Source: UBA4582 sp002389265
GTDB lineage: Bacteria; Pseudomonadota; Gammaproteobacteria; Pseudomonadales; Azotimanducaceae
Assembly: GCA_943788825.1 (NCBI GenBank)
Contig: CALSRT010000002.1
Location: forward strand, 1-64,000
Direction: 5' to 3'
DNA: 64,000 nucleotides
Shown here: positions 1-8,828 of the stretch, one piece after another
How the letters are laid out: every line of letters starts with the position of its first letter
How positions within the stretch are numbered: position 1 is the stretch's first letter
The notes under the pieces: generated by a model
Database searches by the model: none
What the model saw: only the letters and a program-made list of their open reading frames with translations
Told to the model about the DNA's origin: nothing
Translations under genes and position numbers: made by a program

Positions 1-7
1 TCCACCA
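1..7 (+). tRNA. possible 3' end of a tRNA cut by the window edge
   Basis: The first seven bases read tccacca and are followed within eight bases by a strong intrinsic terminator. A tRNA-Ala ends in this way (discriminator plus CCA), as could several other tRNAs. Too little is visible to be sure, so this is only an inference from the CCA end and the terminator spacing. Confidence 0.3.
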
Positions 8-14
8 TTTAACG

Positions 15-43
15 AAGGTCAACTGTTCTCAGTTGGCCTTTTT
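15..43 (+). terminator. intrinsic terminator
   Basis: An 11-bp stem (aaggtcaactg, 15-25, with cagttggcctt, 30-40, one G-U pair) closes a TTCT tetraloop and runs into a T tract (39-43). It would end a plus-strand transcript entering from outside the window, probably that of a tRNA. Confidence 0.8.
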
Positions 44-677
44 AATGCGTATAGCTGCATGTTCTCTAGAGCTTCTGCGCCTGTTTGTGTAAGTCACCGA
101 TTCCTGCACAATCGCCTTTCAGCCTATTTGCAAGTGTTTCCAGACTATCCCCGTCTCTCAGGGCTACGTTAGCCGCTACTCTTCCACTACGCCACCACGC
201 CACCACGCCACCACGTCAAGACAACGATTAACAGTATTCTTATCGCTATATTTTTCTGCCTAATGCTCGCGAACTCACCACAGCGTCCTATTGCTGCGCT
301 GCTTAATTGCAACTAACCCGCAGGTGATGAGCCGCGCGCTGACTATAGTGCATCGTCTTATCAGCACCTTTTTGATAAGACGATCGGGAAGAACTGTGAA
401 GTCGGTGCTCAGAGCGGCTTTTCCCTGCACGCAGGCGTAGCCTGTAAATCGAACCAACGCAAAAATCTCGAACGCCTTATGCCGGTATCTCACGCATCCT
501 GCCCCCTTAACTTTAACCGCAGTCGTGATGGCGGCTCGGTTAACCTTGATCATTATTCAAGCGAAAAACATGCAGCACAATCTACCCACGACTCAAGACG
601 TCTGTCGCTGCATAAGATCAATCTTGACCGTCAGAAAAAGTGGCTTTCAATGGAGAAACAAAATCAAGGAGAAATGT
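44..677. other. gene-poor leader region
   Basis: About 630 bases without a convincing gene. Short open frames on both strands have no ribosome binding site or recognisable product. The only structure seen is the 8-bp tandem repeat at 189-215. The region ends in the ribosome binding site of the exported protein gene at 678. Confidence 0.5.
189..215. repeat. 8-bp tandem repeat, 3.4 copies
   Basis: The unit acgccacc is repeated three times exactly and followed by acg. It lies in noncoding sequence upstream of the first exported-protein gene. Exact short repeats of this kind are prone to slippage and may vary between strains. Confidence 0.8.
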
Positions 678-2078
678 ATGGATATGCAAACACCGCGATT
701 GTTTTTCAGCGTAGTACTAATGGCGATTATGGCCCCGCTAAATGCTTTTGCCGTCGATATCGGCGGCCCAACCGCCGAGGCATGGGTGACCGCCGGCGCC
801 GCTGAGGGCATCGGGGTTACGCTCGTAGCAATCCCCGCCAATGAGGCTTCACACGCGTACAGCGGTTCAGGGGTAGATGCAGTTTTCGATGCGCCGGACC
901 GGGACGGCCTCAGCCGAGGTACTTTGGGCCTCGGTGTAGACAACACCCTGATCAAAAACGGTGACTCAGGGGTTAGCTCCAAACCCTCCGAAATTGGCTA
1001 TTACCAAAACTCCAACATTTGCGGAGACGGTAAGGCCCTGGGCGCAAATTGCGGCGATGAACTCCGCGTTGGGCTTGACCAGGGAGTATATGGCGGCGCT
1101 GTCGAGGTGTCATTGTTTTATGGCTCCGAAGAATCGGGTGAAACCCTGGCTGTGCAGCTCTACCGGGACGATGTGCTCGTTTACGACTCAGTCGAAGGCC
1201 CTGCGAACAATGGCAGTTTCAATAGTCCCGCACTCAATCCGGGTAAATTCACTTTTGAACTGGGGGATACGTGTTGGGATGAGATCCGATTCTTAGGTGA
1301 TGAGCGCATTGTCAACGATGCTGCTGACTATCTCGTGGAGGGTATCAGCAACCTGACCGTTTGTGAGGACCCGCCCGAAATCAGCTTTACCCAAGGCTTC
1401 TTCGGCAGTTCGCCCCAGGGTGAAGCAATGGTCGCGGGTTTGATCAACGATAATAATTGTGCGGATATCAACACCATCCTCGCCAGCATCGGCGCCATCG
1501 AAGAAACCCTAGACTGTCTCGTTCCGGCAGAAGAAACTGAGAGCGACTTGTCGCATTTCCTGACCGGTACAGTAGGAGCCGGCAAGGAAAAGGGAGGCGA
1601 GATCGGTTTTCTCCCTGCGGGTTTTGCGCCTAATCACAATCTCGCCGCCCAGAAGATCACGGCGCTTCTGAATATGGAGCTGGAGGGCGGCATTAACGCT
1701 GGGAACTTCCTCAACATCGATCTGGTGGACGGTCTTGACCCGATCCTGACCACCGGTGGCCAACTGGGCACTTGTGATGACTTGTTGCCGTTGGACCCGG
1801 GCCCTGATGGCATCTGCGACAATTTTACGATCGCGTTAAATGCGCTTGGCGAGGTTGTGGCACTCCTCGATGGGGAAGGTACCACCGTCGGTGACGTGCT
1901 GGATGTAGGGGACGCTTACATCCAACTCGAGGGTGAAAACGTCGATCCTACGGACACCGTCTTCATCAATGGTGTTGTGGTCACTGTCGAGCAACTCACC
2001 AAGATCCTGGGAATGATCAACGAGTCCTATGACGCCGGCACACAGACCGGCTTCGTGACGGTCTCCGACGTCGACTGA
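678..2078 (+). CDS. exported protein of unknown function
   Basis: A 466-residue exported protein. The ATG at 678 is chosen because AGGAGA lies 5 bases upstream and a signal peptide follows at once, with a likely cleavage after Ala-Phe-Ala near residue 25. Frames upstream of this ATG lack a signal sequence. The first half (about 26-230) is Gly/Asp-rich and looks like a beta-sandwich with two Cys pairs. The second half (about 235-466) opens with TQGFFGSSPQGEA and contains LAAQKITALLN, which resembles the TQG-W type module found in other secreted bacterial proteins, though this is a weak similarity. No sorting signal is seen at the C-terminus. The function is not known. It is monocistronic, with a terminator just downstream. 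Confidence 0.8.
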   Translation: MDMQTPRLFFSVVLMAIMAPLNAFAVDIGGPTAEAWVTAGAAEGIGVTLVAIPANEASHAYSGSGVDAVFDAPDRDGLSRGTLGLGVDNTLIKNGDSGVSSKPSEIGYYQNSNICGDGKALGANCGDELRVGLDQGVYGGAVEVSLFYGSEESGETLAVQLYRDDVLVYDSVEGPANNGSFNSPALNPGKFTFELGDTCWDEIRFLGDERIVNDAADYLVEGISNLTVCEDPPEISFTQGFFGSSPQGEAMVAGLINDNNCADINTILASIGAIEETLDCLVPAEETESDLSHFLTGTVGAGKEKGGEIGFLPAGFAPNHNLAAQKITALLNMELEGGINAGNFLNIDLVDGLDPILTTGGQLGTCDDLLPLDPGPDGICDNFTIALNALGEVVALLDGEGTTVGDVLDVGDAYIQLEGENVDPTDTVFINGVVVTVEQLTKILGMINESYDAGTQTGFVTVSDVD

Positions 2079-2088
2079 CCATCAACCC

Positions 2089-2122
2089 GGCCCGGTTCGC
2101 ATCCGCTGAACCGGGCCTATTT
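2089..2122 (+). terminator. intrinsic terminator after the first exported-protein gene
   Basis: A perfect 10-bp stem (ggcccggttc, 2089-2098; gaaccgggcc, 2108-2117) with a 9-base loop is followed by tattt. It starts 11 bases after the stop codon at 2078. Confidence 0.8.
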
Positions 2123-3359
2123 CAGGGAACAAAGCCGCGTGCCAGAGTCGGCTGACGGCGATTGAAGACTTAAACACGCATAAACATCTGCCCTCAACCA
2201 AAGGCAGTAGGTGTCAGTTTAAGCATCGCACAAAAAATCATTACTTGAAGACAAGCTTCCGAAAAGGCGCCACGCCGACGGTATCCCCACGCGCACAGAA
2301 CGCTTCCTTATCTTGCTAGTACATACGATTGGCACCGTGTCTAACGATATAAACATAGCGGCTCGCAACGCTCTCGACAGTATCTTCAATCACATCGTGA
2401 TTACTTACGGGTACAACAGGAATCAGACGCTCGTGATTGCTAGCGTAGCGGTCGACCTGCGCATTACTCAATTGGTGGACGCTCCCAATGTCGGTGTAAG
2501 CGCAATACTGCCGCTTAACATTTTTGTTGGCGAAGCAGTGAGATCTAAACCACCTTCACAAAGACTTAATCCTGAATAAATTCCTAATCACACTAACTCT
2601 GCTCTGTTTCGACTGATGCTACAGATGCCTATGATTTAATCCCCTCCACAGAAGCTGTACACGGCGTTAAGCGACATTCAGTTGCTCACATTGTGTCGGG
2701 CTTAAATATCCTATCGCACTATGGCGACAAGTTTAATTATACTCGACCTTTGTATATTCGAAGATTGCCTGGCGCATCTACTCTATAGATGATGATTAAA
2801 TGCGGGTAACAACTAGCCTGACACGAAGGGGTAGCCATTCATCATTCAACACATATTCGGCAATCCAAAGCCGTATTCAAGGCAGTAAAGGATGTAACAA
2901 AGACGGGGTTTTAAAATTTATTAAACCTATATTAATCGATGGATTAAAGTCTAAATTCAGTTTCCGCCGTCTCCACCAAAAAGTCATAAACTGTCGAAAG
3001 CATTTCAGGTTATTGTGAAAATAGTCATTGTCTTTCGCTAGTGAGGTACATAGGTGAAATACATAAGTGAGATACATAAGTGAGATAACATGACTGTTTG
3101 ATACCCTATCTACCTTGTTAGATCACGCCACGGTAGCTGGTATTTCCAGACCTAGATTCACCGAATTTTCGCAGCACTTGAAAGCTTCCCGGTTAATGCA
3201 CTCTGAATGCGCCTGCAGTCTGGTGAGTTTTTATGAGCTTATCGAGATAACTTTCCGTTACATCAGACACTCTGCCTTTACACAGCCACTAACAGCGCGC
3301 AATTCACAACCCTGTTTCGTATACTCAGGCCTTACTAACGCTTTTAAGGCCACTTCACG
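2123..3359. other. long gene-poor, A+T-richer stretch
   Basis: More than 1.2 kb without a gene I can support. An 88-codon open frame at 2313-2579 and a 72-codon frame at 2800-3018 lack ribosome binding sites and resemble nothing I recognise on either strand. The sequence is visibly richer in A and T than its neighbours and contains a four-copy 13-bp tandem repeat. It may be decayed accessory DNA. Confidence 0.5.
3041..3092. repeat. 13-bp tandem repeat, four imperfect copies
   Basis: Four adjacent 13-base units begin at 3041, 3054, 3067 and 3080 (gtgaggtacatag, gtgaaatacataa, gtgagatacataa, gtgagataacatg). The units differ by one to four bases. They are noncoding and start about 320 bases upstream of the DUF1330 gene. 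Confidence 0.85.
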
Positions 3360-3776
3360 ATGATTAAGAATATATTGCAGCCCACGGCTAATCAGGTACG
3401 AAGCTTTCGAGACCGTAAAACCGGGGAGCCGATCGCGATGCTCAATCTGCTGCAATTCAAAAATCATGCGGTCTATGAAGATGGCCGAGAATCAGACCTC
3501 ACGGGCGAGGCCGCCTACAAGCTTTATGGCCAAGCATTTGAGCGAATCATGGGACCCAAGGGAGCCAAGGTGCTTTACAGCGGCGAAGTGCGCGGTTTCT
3601 TGATTGGTGAAGGTGAAGGCGCCTGGGATGCCATGGCCCTTATCCAATATCCTTCAACGGAAGTTATGCTCGCCATGTGGCGTGATGAAGAATATCAGCA
3701 GGCACAGCTGCATCGAGCAGCGGGACTGGAAGGACAGTTGCTTATCGAATGTGGCCCAGGCTTCTCGTTCGCTTGA
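3360..3776 (+). CDS. DUF1330 family protein
   Basis: A 138-residue protein whose pattern fits the DUF1330 family, small dimeric alpha/beta-barrel (ferredoxin-like) proteins. The N-terminal strand reads IAMLNLLQFK (about 24-33), then comes YKLYGQAFERIM, and the C-terminal half carries DAMALIQYPSTEVMLAMW followed by the usual helix ending in HRAAGLEGQLLIEC. The substrate of this family is generally unknown. The ATG at 3360 has a weak AAGG 10 bases upstream. The gene stands alone between two gene-poor stretches. Confidence 0.8.
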   Translation: MIKNILQPTANQVRSFRDRKTGEPIAMLNLLQFKNHAVYEDGRESDLTGEAAYKLYGQAFERIMGPKGAKVLYSGEVRGFLIGEGEGAWDAMALIQYPSTEVMLAMWRDEEYQQAQLHRAAGLEGQLLIECGPGFSFA

Positions 3777-4552
3777 GTCTCACCAATGCTGCATTACTTC
3801 GCTGCTTTTGACCATGCCAAGCCTTACACTCTTGGATGGAACATAAGATCCACAGCCTCAACATACTATGTACCTATTCCGACAGGCAATGAGCGACGTC
3901 CAGCGAGGTTGTGAGTTGATGGTTTTTCTCGAGGCGTGACCCACCTGAAAGGCGGCCGGCCTGAAGCGCAATCTGCCACAGGTCCTGTGATACCTTTGCG
4001 CCACTGGCAAGAATCTCTTTACCGTTCTAAGGCAGCGCAGCGCCTGCTTTCATGCGTGCTTGGCAAGCTTGACCTGCTTGAGCTTTCGGCGGAGTACCAG
4101 CCGTCACTCAGTCATCTTTATTCGCCCAAGGCCTGATAGGGCGAGATTTATTGTTTGGCGTTTCAATCGCTTTAAGAAAAGTGGATGGCGTGAAATTCGC
4201 TTCGCCTCACCGGCTTCGACGCCAGCACACTTGGCTATGATGCTGGCACAATATCGGCGTGCTGACCTAGTGGCGTAAGCCCGTCAGCCGTAACATTTAC
4301 GTCCTCAAAGCGCCGACCCTATTCATTGTCGCCAGACCCGACTATGCCGATCTTGAATTGAGCCTGATCGTGTTCGCTACGTAAAAAATGCCTGCTATCA
4401 AACTCAGATGAGCTACATCAATTAATGCTGGCACCTGGTCGATTAGATTCCGTCCAGCTTGCACCCGCAAAAAAACCTAAGCGCTCAATCGATGACTCAT
4501 TCAATGATTCAATCGATAGCGCTATTGAGAACTTAATTATGGAGAATCTCAG
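3777..4552. other. gene-poor stretch
   Basis: About 775 bases. Two overlapping plus-strand open frames (3936-4136 and 4060-4278) have no ribosome binding site and no recognisable product. The stretch may be the remains of a lost gene, but no homology is evident by eye. An inverted repeat at 4480-4523 lies in the presumed leader of the next gene. Confidence 0.45.
4480..4523. repeat. inverted repeat in the leader of the second exported-protein gene
   Basis: The arms agcgctcaatcgat (4480-4493) and atcgatagcgct (4512-4523) are complementary over 12 bases with a two-base interruption. Each arm also shares the direct repeat tcaatcgat. The element ends 29 bases before the start codon at 4553, so it could be an operator or a leader hairpin. 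Confidence 0.5.
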
Positions 4553-5869
4553 ATGACAAATTTGAATGTGTTGAAGCGACCAAGCCCTGTTCCTACGGAT
4601 CACATCTCAGCCTCAGGGCACTATCGATTATCAGCGGCATTGGCGGCTGTTTGCATGGCTATGGCTATCAGTATGAGTGGCAGTGTTTTTGCCAAGAAGA
4701 TCTGTGACGATGGCAGTTCTCCGCCGTGCAACAAGCCGGATACGGGCGAGATCGGCTCCAACAATCTGTCCTTTCCCTTGATCTTATCGGAAAATATCGG
4801 GCCAGCCGGGTTGCCTGCCGATGGCGCTTGGCGATCGGCCGAAGTCATTGATCCGGTTGATGCGTGCATCGGCGAGGAGGGAGTGGTCACAGGGACACCG
4901 GTCCCCCCGGAGTATCTGTGCTACTACGGACGCCATATCACCGTTGTCTCCGAGACCGGCGCCATCGAATTCGATGGTGATCCGAAGATCTGGTGGTTGC
5001 AGAAGCGGCCTGAGAACTTTTGGAAAACACTTTCTGTCGGCCACGACGTCAGTACCCCCCTGACGGTTACCAGCGTTGATGTCGGTGACCTGCTGGAATC
5101 CAGCCCGTCGATACAGGCTCGCCAGATTCGAGTGGAATTCAACCTGCTTCAGAACGCACTGATACCCCATGATAATGGCGAACTGTCTGCCCTGGTGGCC
5201 GACTGGGGTACGGGCGACGTGCCCAGCCCTTGCGTCATTCCCGATGAAACCGGGGAAAGTGTTGGTTGTTTCGCAGCGCTGGGCATGAGCGGAGCAGTAC
5301 CCGGGACAGAGCAGTCCGGGAATGAAATGCAGGGCACTGAGTTTTTTGGCAGCGGTGCACTGGTAGATCCTACCCAGGTTCGAACCGCGGTCGACGAACT
5401 GGGCAACCCTGTGCCAGTTCACGCGTTGGTCTACTCCCATTGTGCGCGACTGCTGATCCAGAAGGTCCCGGATTCCGTTAGCCCCTACTGGGAAGAGGCG
5501 CTTGGCCAGTGGGCAGGTGTGAGCGTAGGTTCACCGATGGTTAATATCGCTGCCTACACCGGTGACTGGTCGGTAGAAACTACCTCCAGCGGCGGCACCG
5601 TGTATGGCTACAACTGGAATGCGAAAAGAGCGTCCACTGGCACTTATCGCCTGACTATGGTGCTCGACGACAATAACCCGGCGGAAGGGCCCGTCTGTAA
5701 TACCACCCTGGCTACGCGCTTTGAAAATGGCGGGACGACCATCGTGAATCAAGGCGAAAACAATCAGTCAACACTCGTCTATGCCGGCGATCCTGATCTT
5801 GGAGACGAGGGCGGGTTGGTTTATATCGACTTGAGATTGACGACCAAAGGCGGCGGCAAGAACCGCTAG
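4553..5869 (+). CDS. exported protein of unknown function
   Basis: A 438-residue exported protein. ATG 4553 has GGAG 8 bases upstream. The N-terminus is a long signal peptide: a polar stretch of about 25 residues, then a hydrophobic core ending near Gly-Ser-Val-Phe-Ala (about 47). The mature part carries several Cys residues (such as the near-N-terminal CDDGSSPPC), is Gly/Asp/Thr-rich and predicted mainly beta. The C-terminus ends in a basic TTKGGGKNR. I do not recognise the family. It is the middle of three exported-protein genes on this strand and has its own terminator, so it is probably transcribed separately. Confidence 0.8.
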   Translation: MTNLNVLKRPSPVPTDHISASGHYRLSAALAAVCMAMAISMSGSVFAKKICDDGSSPPCNKPDTGEIGSNNLSFPLILSENIGPAGLPADGAWRSAEVIDPVDACIGEEGVVTGTPVPPEYLCYYGRHITVVSETGAIEFDGDPKIWWLQKRPENFWKTLSVGHDVSTPLTVTSVDVGDLLESSPSIQARQIRVEFNLLQNALIPHDNGELSALVADWGTGDVPSPCVIPDETGESVGCFAALGMSGAVPGTEQSGNEMQGTEFFGSGALVDPTQVRTAVDELGNPVPVHALVYSHCARLLIQKVPDSVSPYWEEALGQWAGVSVGSPMVNIAAYTGDWSVETTSSGGTVYGYNWNAKRASTGTYRLTMVLDDNNPAEGPVCNTTLATRFENGGTTIVNQGENNQSTLVYAGDPDLGDEGGLVYIDLRLTTKGGGKNR

Positions 5870-5904
5870 ACCGCGGCGAATCAGTACCGGTCGATTAGGC
5901 AAGG

Positions 5905-5945
5905 TGCGCGGCGCGCATGTTATGGCGTCGCGCATTTACCTTTTT
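5905..5945 (+). terminator. intrinsic terminator
   Basis: A 10-bp stem (tgcgcggcgc, 5905-5914; gcgtcgcgca, 5925-5934; one G-U pair) with a 10-base loop is followed by tttaccttttt. It lies 35 bases after the stop at 5869 and before the gene at 5983. Confidence 0.75.
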
Positions 5946-5982
5946 CCAGCAGAAGATTGAATTCAGGTAAACGGAGGAAAAT

Positions 5983-7842
5983 ATGAAAATTTCAATCCGG
6001 GCGTGCGTGGCCCGGTCAGCCTTGCTGATTAGTTTTATAGCGCCTTATGCCACCAGTCAGGCGGCACCGAATGCTCCCGTTAAGTCAAGCCAGGCACCAT
6101 CGCCGCCCCTCACCTGGAAGACTGTCGTCAACAATAACGATCTGATGCCGCCTTGGTACACGCGCCAGTTCAACAGTTACAACCAGCCGTCGGTGAACCT
6201 CAGTGGCTTGGTTGTCATCCGCGCGCGTAGTCGTGGCGGTTCAGGTGAGCCGCCCGTGCATGGCATCTATACCCGTGATATGTCGCGTGACGCCAGTCTT
6301 GTCACGCGAATTCTTGATCGAAGCAGTGACGTCCCGCAACCCAACAACCTGAATGCCCGCTTCGTCGAAACGCCTGCATTTCCACGTATCGACAAAGACA
6401 CCTCAACCATCGTCACCCGTGGTAATCACCCCCCGGTGTGGCGATATGTAACGGGTATTGACCCTAACACCGGTGAGGAGATTGAAACCCGAGTAGGTAC
6501 AACCGGTATCTACACCAATCCGTTTGGTCCGTTGATTACTGCCGCGAGCAAACTCGGCGGGGTTTCAGCATTCAATTTCTTCAGCGTACCGGGTGAGTTA
6601 GCCGGTACCGTATTCGATGTATTTCCCGGCGCGCCTGCAGTCACCGATGGCAACAGGGTTGTGTTCAAAGGTAACTATACGACCGATGGTATTGGTCGTA
6701 CGGGTATTTACTACCGAACGATGGAGGATCAACCCATTGGTAATGATCATCTTTTTCCGGCGGGGGGTGCGGCCGATACTGTCATGATTGCCAATAACAG
6801 GCATACATTGATACCCGGCACAGATGTCCTGTTCGGTTCCACATCACCCCCCAGCGCAGCCGACGGCAAGGTTGTGTTTGCCGGGTTTGATAATGAAGAA
6901 GCGCCCACCCTCGGCGGGCTTTACCTGGCAGAGCTGGAAAGCCAGCCAGCCCTGGTGACGCTGGTCAGTATCGGTGATCAGATACCTGGCGGCACCGCCA
7001 ACGACACCTTCAATAATCTTGGCGAAGGTGGCGCCTTTGATGGCCGATTCGTCGGCTTCTGGGGTGCATGGGGTTCTGAAACCAGAACTTTGCGTCTTTA
7101 CTGCCCAACCGAAGGTAACAAGGATCGTATCGATTACTGCAATCAGGAATTGCTGTGTCTGGATCCACAGGGTCAACCGAAGATGATACCAGCGACCGGC
7201 ATGCCAACGATTCTGGGAGACCCTTTGAGCCAGTGTGCCCAAGGCAAGCCCTGTTATCAGGAGAGAACAGTGCCACGTAACCAGGGCATCTTCGTTCACG
7301 ACACCCAATCAGGCCGAACCGTGAGGCTGACGGATACAGACATGGAATTTGATGAATTACTGTTCTGGAATTACTCAGGCAAGCCGCCCTGTTCAGGCAG
7401 CGGTCACGGCGAAGAGGGGGCAGAAGATGATGCCGAACCCGCGCGCTTTCGTTCATCAGCATTCGTCGCGGTAGCCGGGCGAGGATCAGGTGCCAGCTTC
7501 AACACCGTGTTCAAGGCGAGACGGGGCGAGTTTGAGAATGGCATTTATCAGAATCCGGTGGATGGTATTTACCAGAGGATCTGGCCAGGTACCGGGCGGG
7601 ACCTCTTTACCCTGCTCGATACTACGATGAGCGGACGCAGCATTGATCCCGAAGCACCCGTGGATGCACTTATTTCTGAAGTCGGCATTGAACGCGAAGG
7701 CCTTCGCGGTCGCTGGCTGGTTATCAATGCCAGCATGACAACCGCGACATCGACTGCAACGCAGACTTACGGCGAAGAAAGCACTGAGGATGACAGTGAG
7801 AATGACAGTCTGGCGGGAGTTTACCTTACTCGAATCCGGTAG
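5983..7842 (+). CDS. exported repeat protein, possibly beta-propeller-like
   Basis: A 619-residue exported protein. ATG 5983 has a strong GGAGG 5 bases upstream. The signal peptide ends near Ser-Gln-Ala-Ala (about 28). The mature protein shows recurring units in which a strand such as DGNRVVFKGNY or DGKVVFAGF is followed by a GIYYR or GLYLAEL strand and a loop with GDxxPGG. Such units are typical of repeat proteins folding as beta-propellers. An acidic segment (EEGAEDDAEPA, about 485) and an acidic tail near 600 (ESTEDDSENDS) are notable for possible metal binding. No catalytic motif is visible and the function is unknown. It is the third of three exported-protein genes in a row. Confidence 0.8.
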   Translation: MKISIRACVARSALLISFIAPYATSQAAPNAPVKSSQAPSPPLTWKTVVNNNDLMPPWYTRQFNSYNQPSVNLSGLVVIRARSRGGSGEPPVHGIYTRDMSRDASLVTRILDRSSDVPQPNNLNARFVETPAFPRIDKDTSTIVTRGNHPPVWRYVTGIDPNTGEEIETRVGTTGIYTNPFGPLITAASKLGGVSAFNFFSVPGELAGTVFDVFPGAPAVTDGNRVVFKGNYTTDGIGRTGIYYRTMEDQPIGNDHLFPAGGAADTVMIANNRHTLIPGTDVLFGSTSPPSAADGKVVFAGFDNEEAPTLGGLYLAELESQPALVTLVSIGDQIPGGTANDTFNNLGEGGAFDGRFVGFWGAWGSETRTLRLYCPTEGNKDRIDYCNQELLCLDPQGQPKMIPATGMPTILGDPLSQCAQGKPCYQERTVPRNQGIFVHDTQSGRTVRLTDTDMEFDELLFWNYSGKPPCSGSGHGEEGAEDDAEPARFRSSAFVAVAGRGSGASFNTVFKARRGEFENGIYQNPVDGIYQRIWPGTGRDLFTLLDTTMSGRSIDPEAPVDALISEVGIEREGLRGRWLVINASMTTATSTATQTYGEESTEDDSENDSLAGVYLTRIR

Positions 7843-7960
7843 TGGTCGACTCTTCGCAATCTGCCACTGAAACGGAGCGAGTCAGCGATTTACCGCGCAG
7901 ACAATCGCCGCTGCCGAAATGCTCATGATCTCGTTCGGCACTTTAGTTTTCCGCGCCGGC

Positions 7961-7992
7961 GTTTGCTTAGGTAAACATATACCTAGGCAAAC
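7961..7992. repeat. 32-bp near-perfect palindrome between convergent genes
   Basis: The arms gtttgcttaggta (7961-7973) and tacctaggcaaac (7980-7992) are complementary in 12 of 13 positions, with one G-T mismatch, around a 6-base centre. No T tract follows on either strand, so it is not a typical terminator. It lies between the stop codons of the exported protein ending at 7842 and the minus-strand gene ending at 8108. Its symmetry is like that of repressor operators, but the location is odd for one. Confidence 0.6.
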
Positions 7993-8011
7993 AGTGCTGG
8001 TTGTAACTGAA

Positions 8012-8039
8012 GCCAGCCCGGATTAAAACCCGGTCTGGC
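8012..8039. terminator. hairpin between convergent genes, weak terminator candidate
   Basis: The arms gccagcccgg (8012-8021) and ccggtctggc (8030-8039) pair at 9 of 10 positions around an 8-base loop. No T tract follows on either strand, so terminator function is uncertain. Confidence 0.35.
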
Positions 8040-8107
8040 CTGCCAGCAATTCCCAGCTAATCGGTCACGAGTGAGCAAGTAGCGGGTTTCTGCGTTTGTA
8101 TCGCTAA

Positions 8108-8671
8108 TCAGATGTTTGTGTCTGCTCTCGCTCTCGCTACTTGCTCTTGCTCCTGCTCCTGCTGCTGCGCCATCTGCTGTTGCATCTCTCGCACTCGCTG
8201 GGTCATCTGCTCCATCTGCTGCGCCATTTGCTTAAGATGCTTTTGTTCCATGGCCCCGGCACCGGCGCCGTTTCTCGCCATCATCTTGTTCATCTCATTC
8301 ATCTGTTTGCTCATTTGCGTCATGTGCTTAGACATAAGCGTCATACGTTCTCGAGAATTTTCAATCTGGCCAATCTCGCTCATACGCGATTGCATGTCTT
8401 GCTCACGATCCGTCATCCTCCTATCGAGCCGGTCTCGAATTCGATCCCGGTCCCTGTCCCTGTCTATCGTTTGATCGGTATGCAGGGTCGGATCTCTCAA
8501 CCTGTCCCTGTCTCGGACAGTAGTGCCTGAACCGTGCATGGATCCGCCGCCGATACTGGCGCCGCCACCGCCGCCACCGCCACCACCGCCGCCCGGACCA
8601 GCGGCAAGCGCAGCCCCTGCCATCAGTGGCGTTAGTGCAATCAGAAGAGCAAACCGCAGTTTTTTTGTCAT
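8108..8671 (-). CDS. exported Gly-rich and Met/Gln-rich low-complexity protein
   Basis: A 187-residue exported protein of low complexity. The second of two nearby ATGs (8671) is preferred because AAGGA lies 6 bases upstream, whereas it abuts the ATG at 8677. After a signal peptide (cleavage near Ala-Leu-Ala-Ala, about 23) comes a run of about 11 Gly, then an Arg-Asp repeat region (about 50-85), then a helical Met/Gln/Lys-rich region (about 90-175) that looks like a coiled coil, ending in a Gln-Glu repeat. No family is recognised. Charged low-complexity repeats of this type are common in periplasmic or surface structural proteins. Plus-strand open frames over this gene are mirror images of the repeats. 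Confidence 0.7.
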   Translation of the reverse strand: MTKKLRFALLIALTPLMAGAALAAGPGGGGGGGGGGGASIGGGSMHGSGTTVRDRDRLRDPTLHTDQTIDRDRDRDRIRDRLDRRMTDREQDMQSRMSEIGQIENSRERMTLMSKHMTQMSKQMNEMNKMMARNGAGAGAMEQKHLKQMAQQMEQMTQRVREMQQQMAQQQEQEQEQVARARADTNI

Positions 8672-8694
8672 GATCATTCCTTGATCTAGTGAGT

Positions 8695-8728
8695 TAATAA
8701 AAACAGCGCGACCGATAACACTGCGCTA
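8695..8728 (-). terminator. possible terminator of the alpha/beta hydrolase transcript
   Basis: Read on the minus strand, a short stem (agcgc with gcgct) is followed by gtttttatt. It lies about 100 bases after the hydrolase stop at 8829 and just before the next gene. The stem is only 5 bp, so the call is weak. Confidence 0.3.
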
Positions 8729-8828
8729 GCCTGAACACAGCTTAACGTTCCTCTCGACGCAGTATCTTTGATGCAAGGCAAATAGGTGGTGCAGGGCACT
8801 GCAGACGTTGGCCTCAACATCCGGCTCG

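Noticed and set aside
2313..2579. 88-codon plus-strand open frame in the gene-poor stretch
   Set aside because: No ribosome binding site, no recognisable family and it sits in A+T-richer sequence; nothing separates it from chance.
3936..4278. two overlapping plus-strand open frames, possibly a decayed gene
   Set aside because: No start signals and no family pattern in any frame; a lost gene is possible but not supported.
4784..5440. 218-codon minus-strand frame inside the second exported-protein gene
   Set aside because: It lacks a ribosome binding site and family pattern; the plus-strand gene has a signal peptide and start site.
8112..8530. plus-strand frames rich in Cys/Ser/Leu antisense to the Gly/Met/Gln-rich gene
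   Set aside because: They mirror the low-complexity repeats of the minus-strand gene, which has a signal peptide and ribosome binding site.
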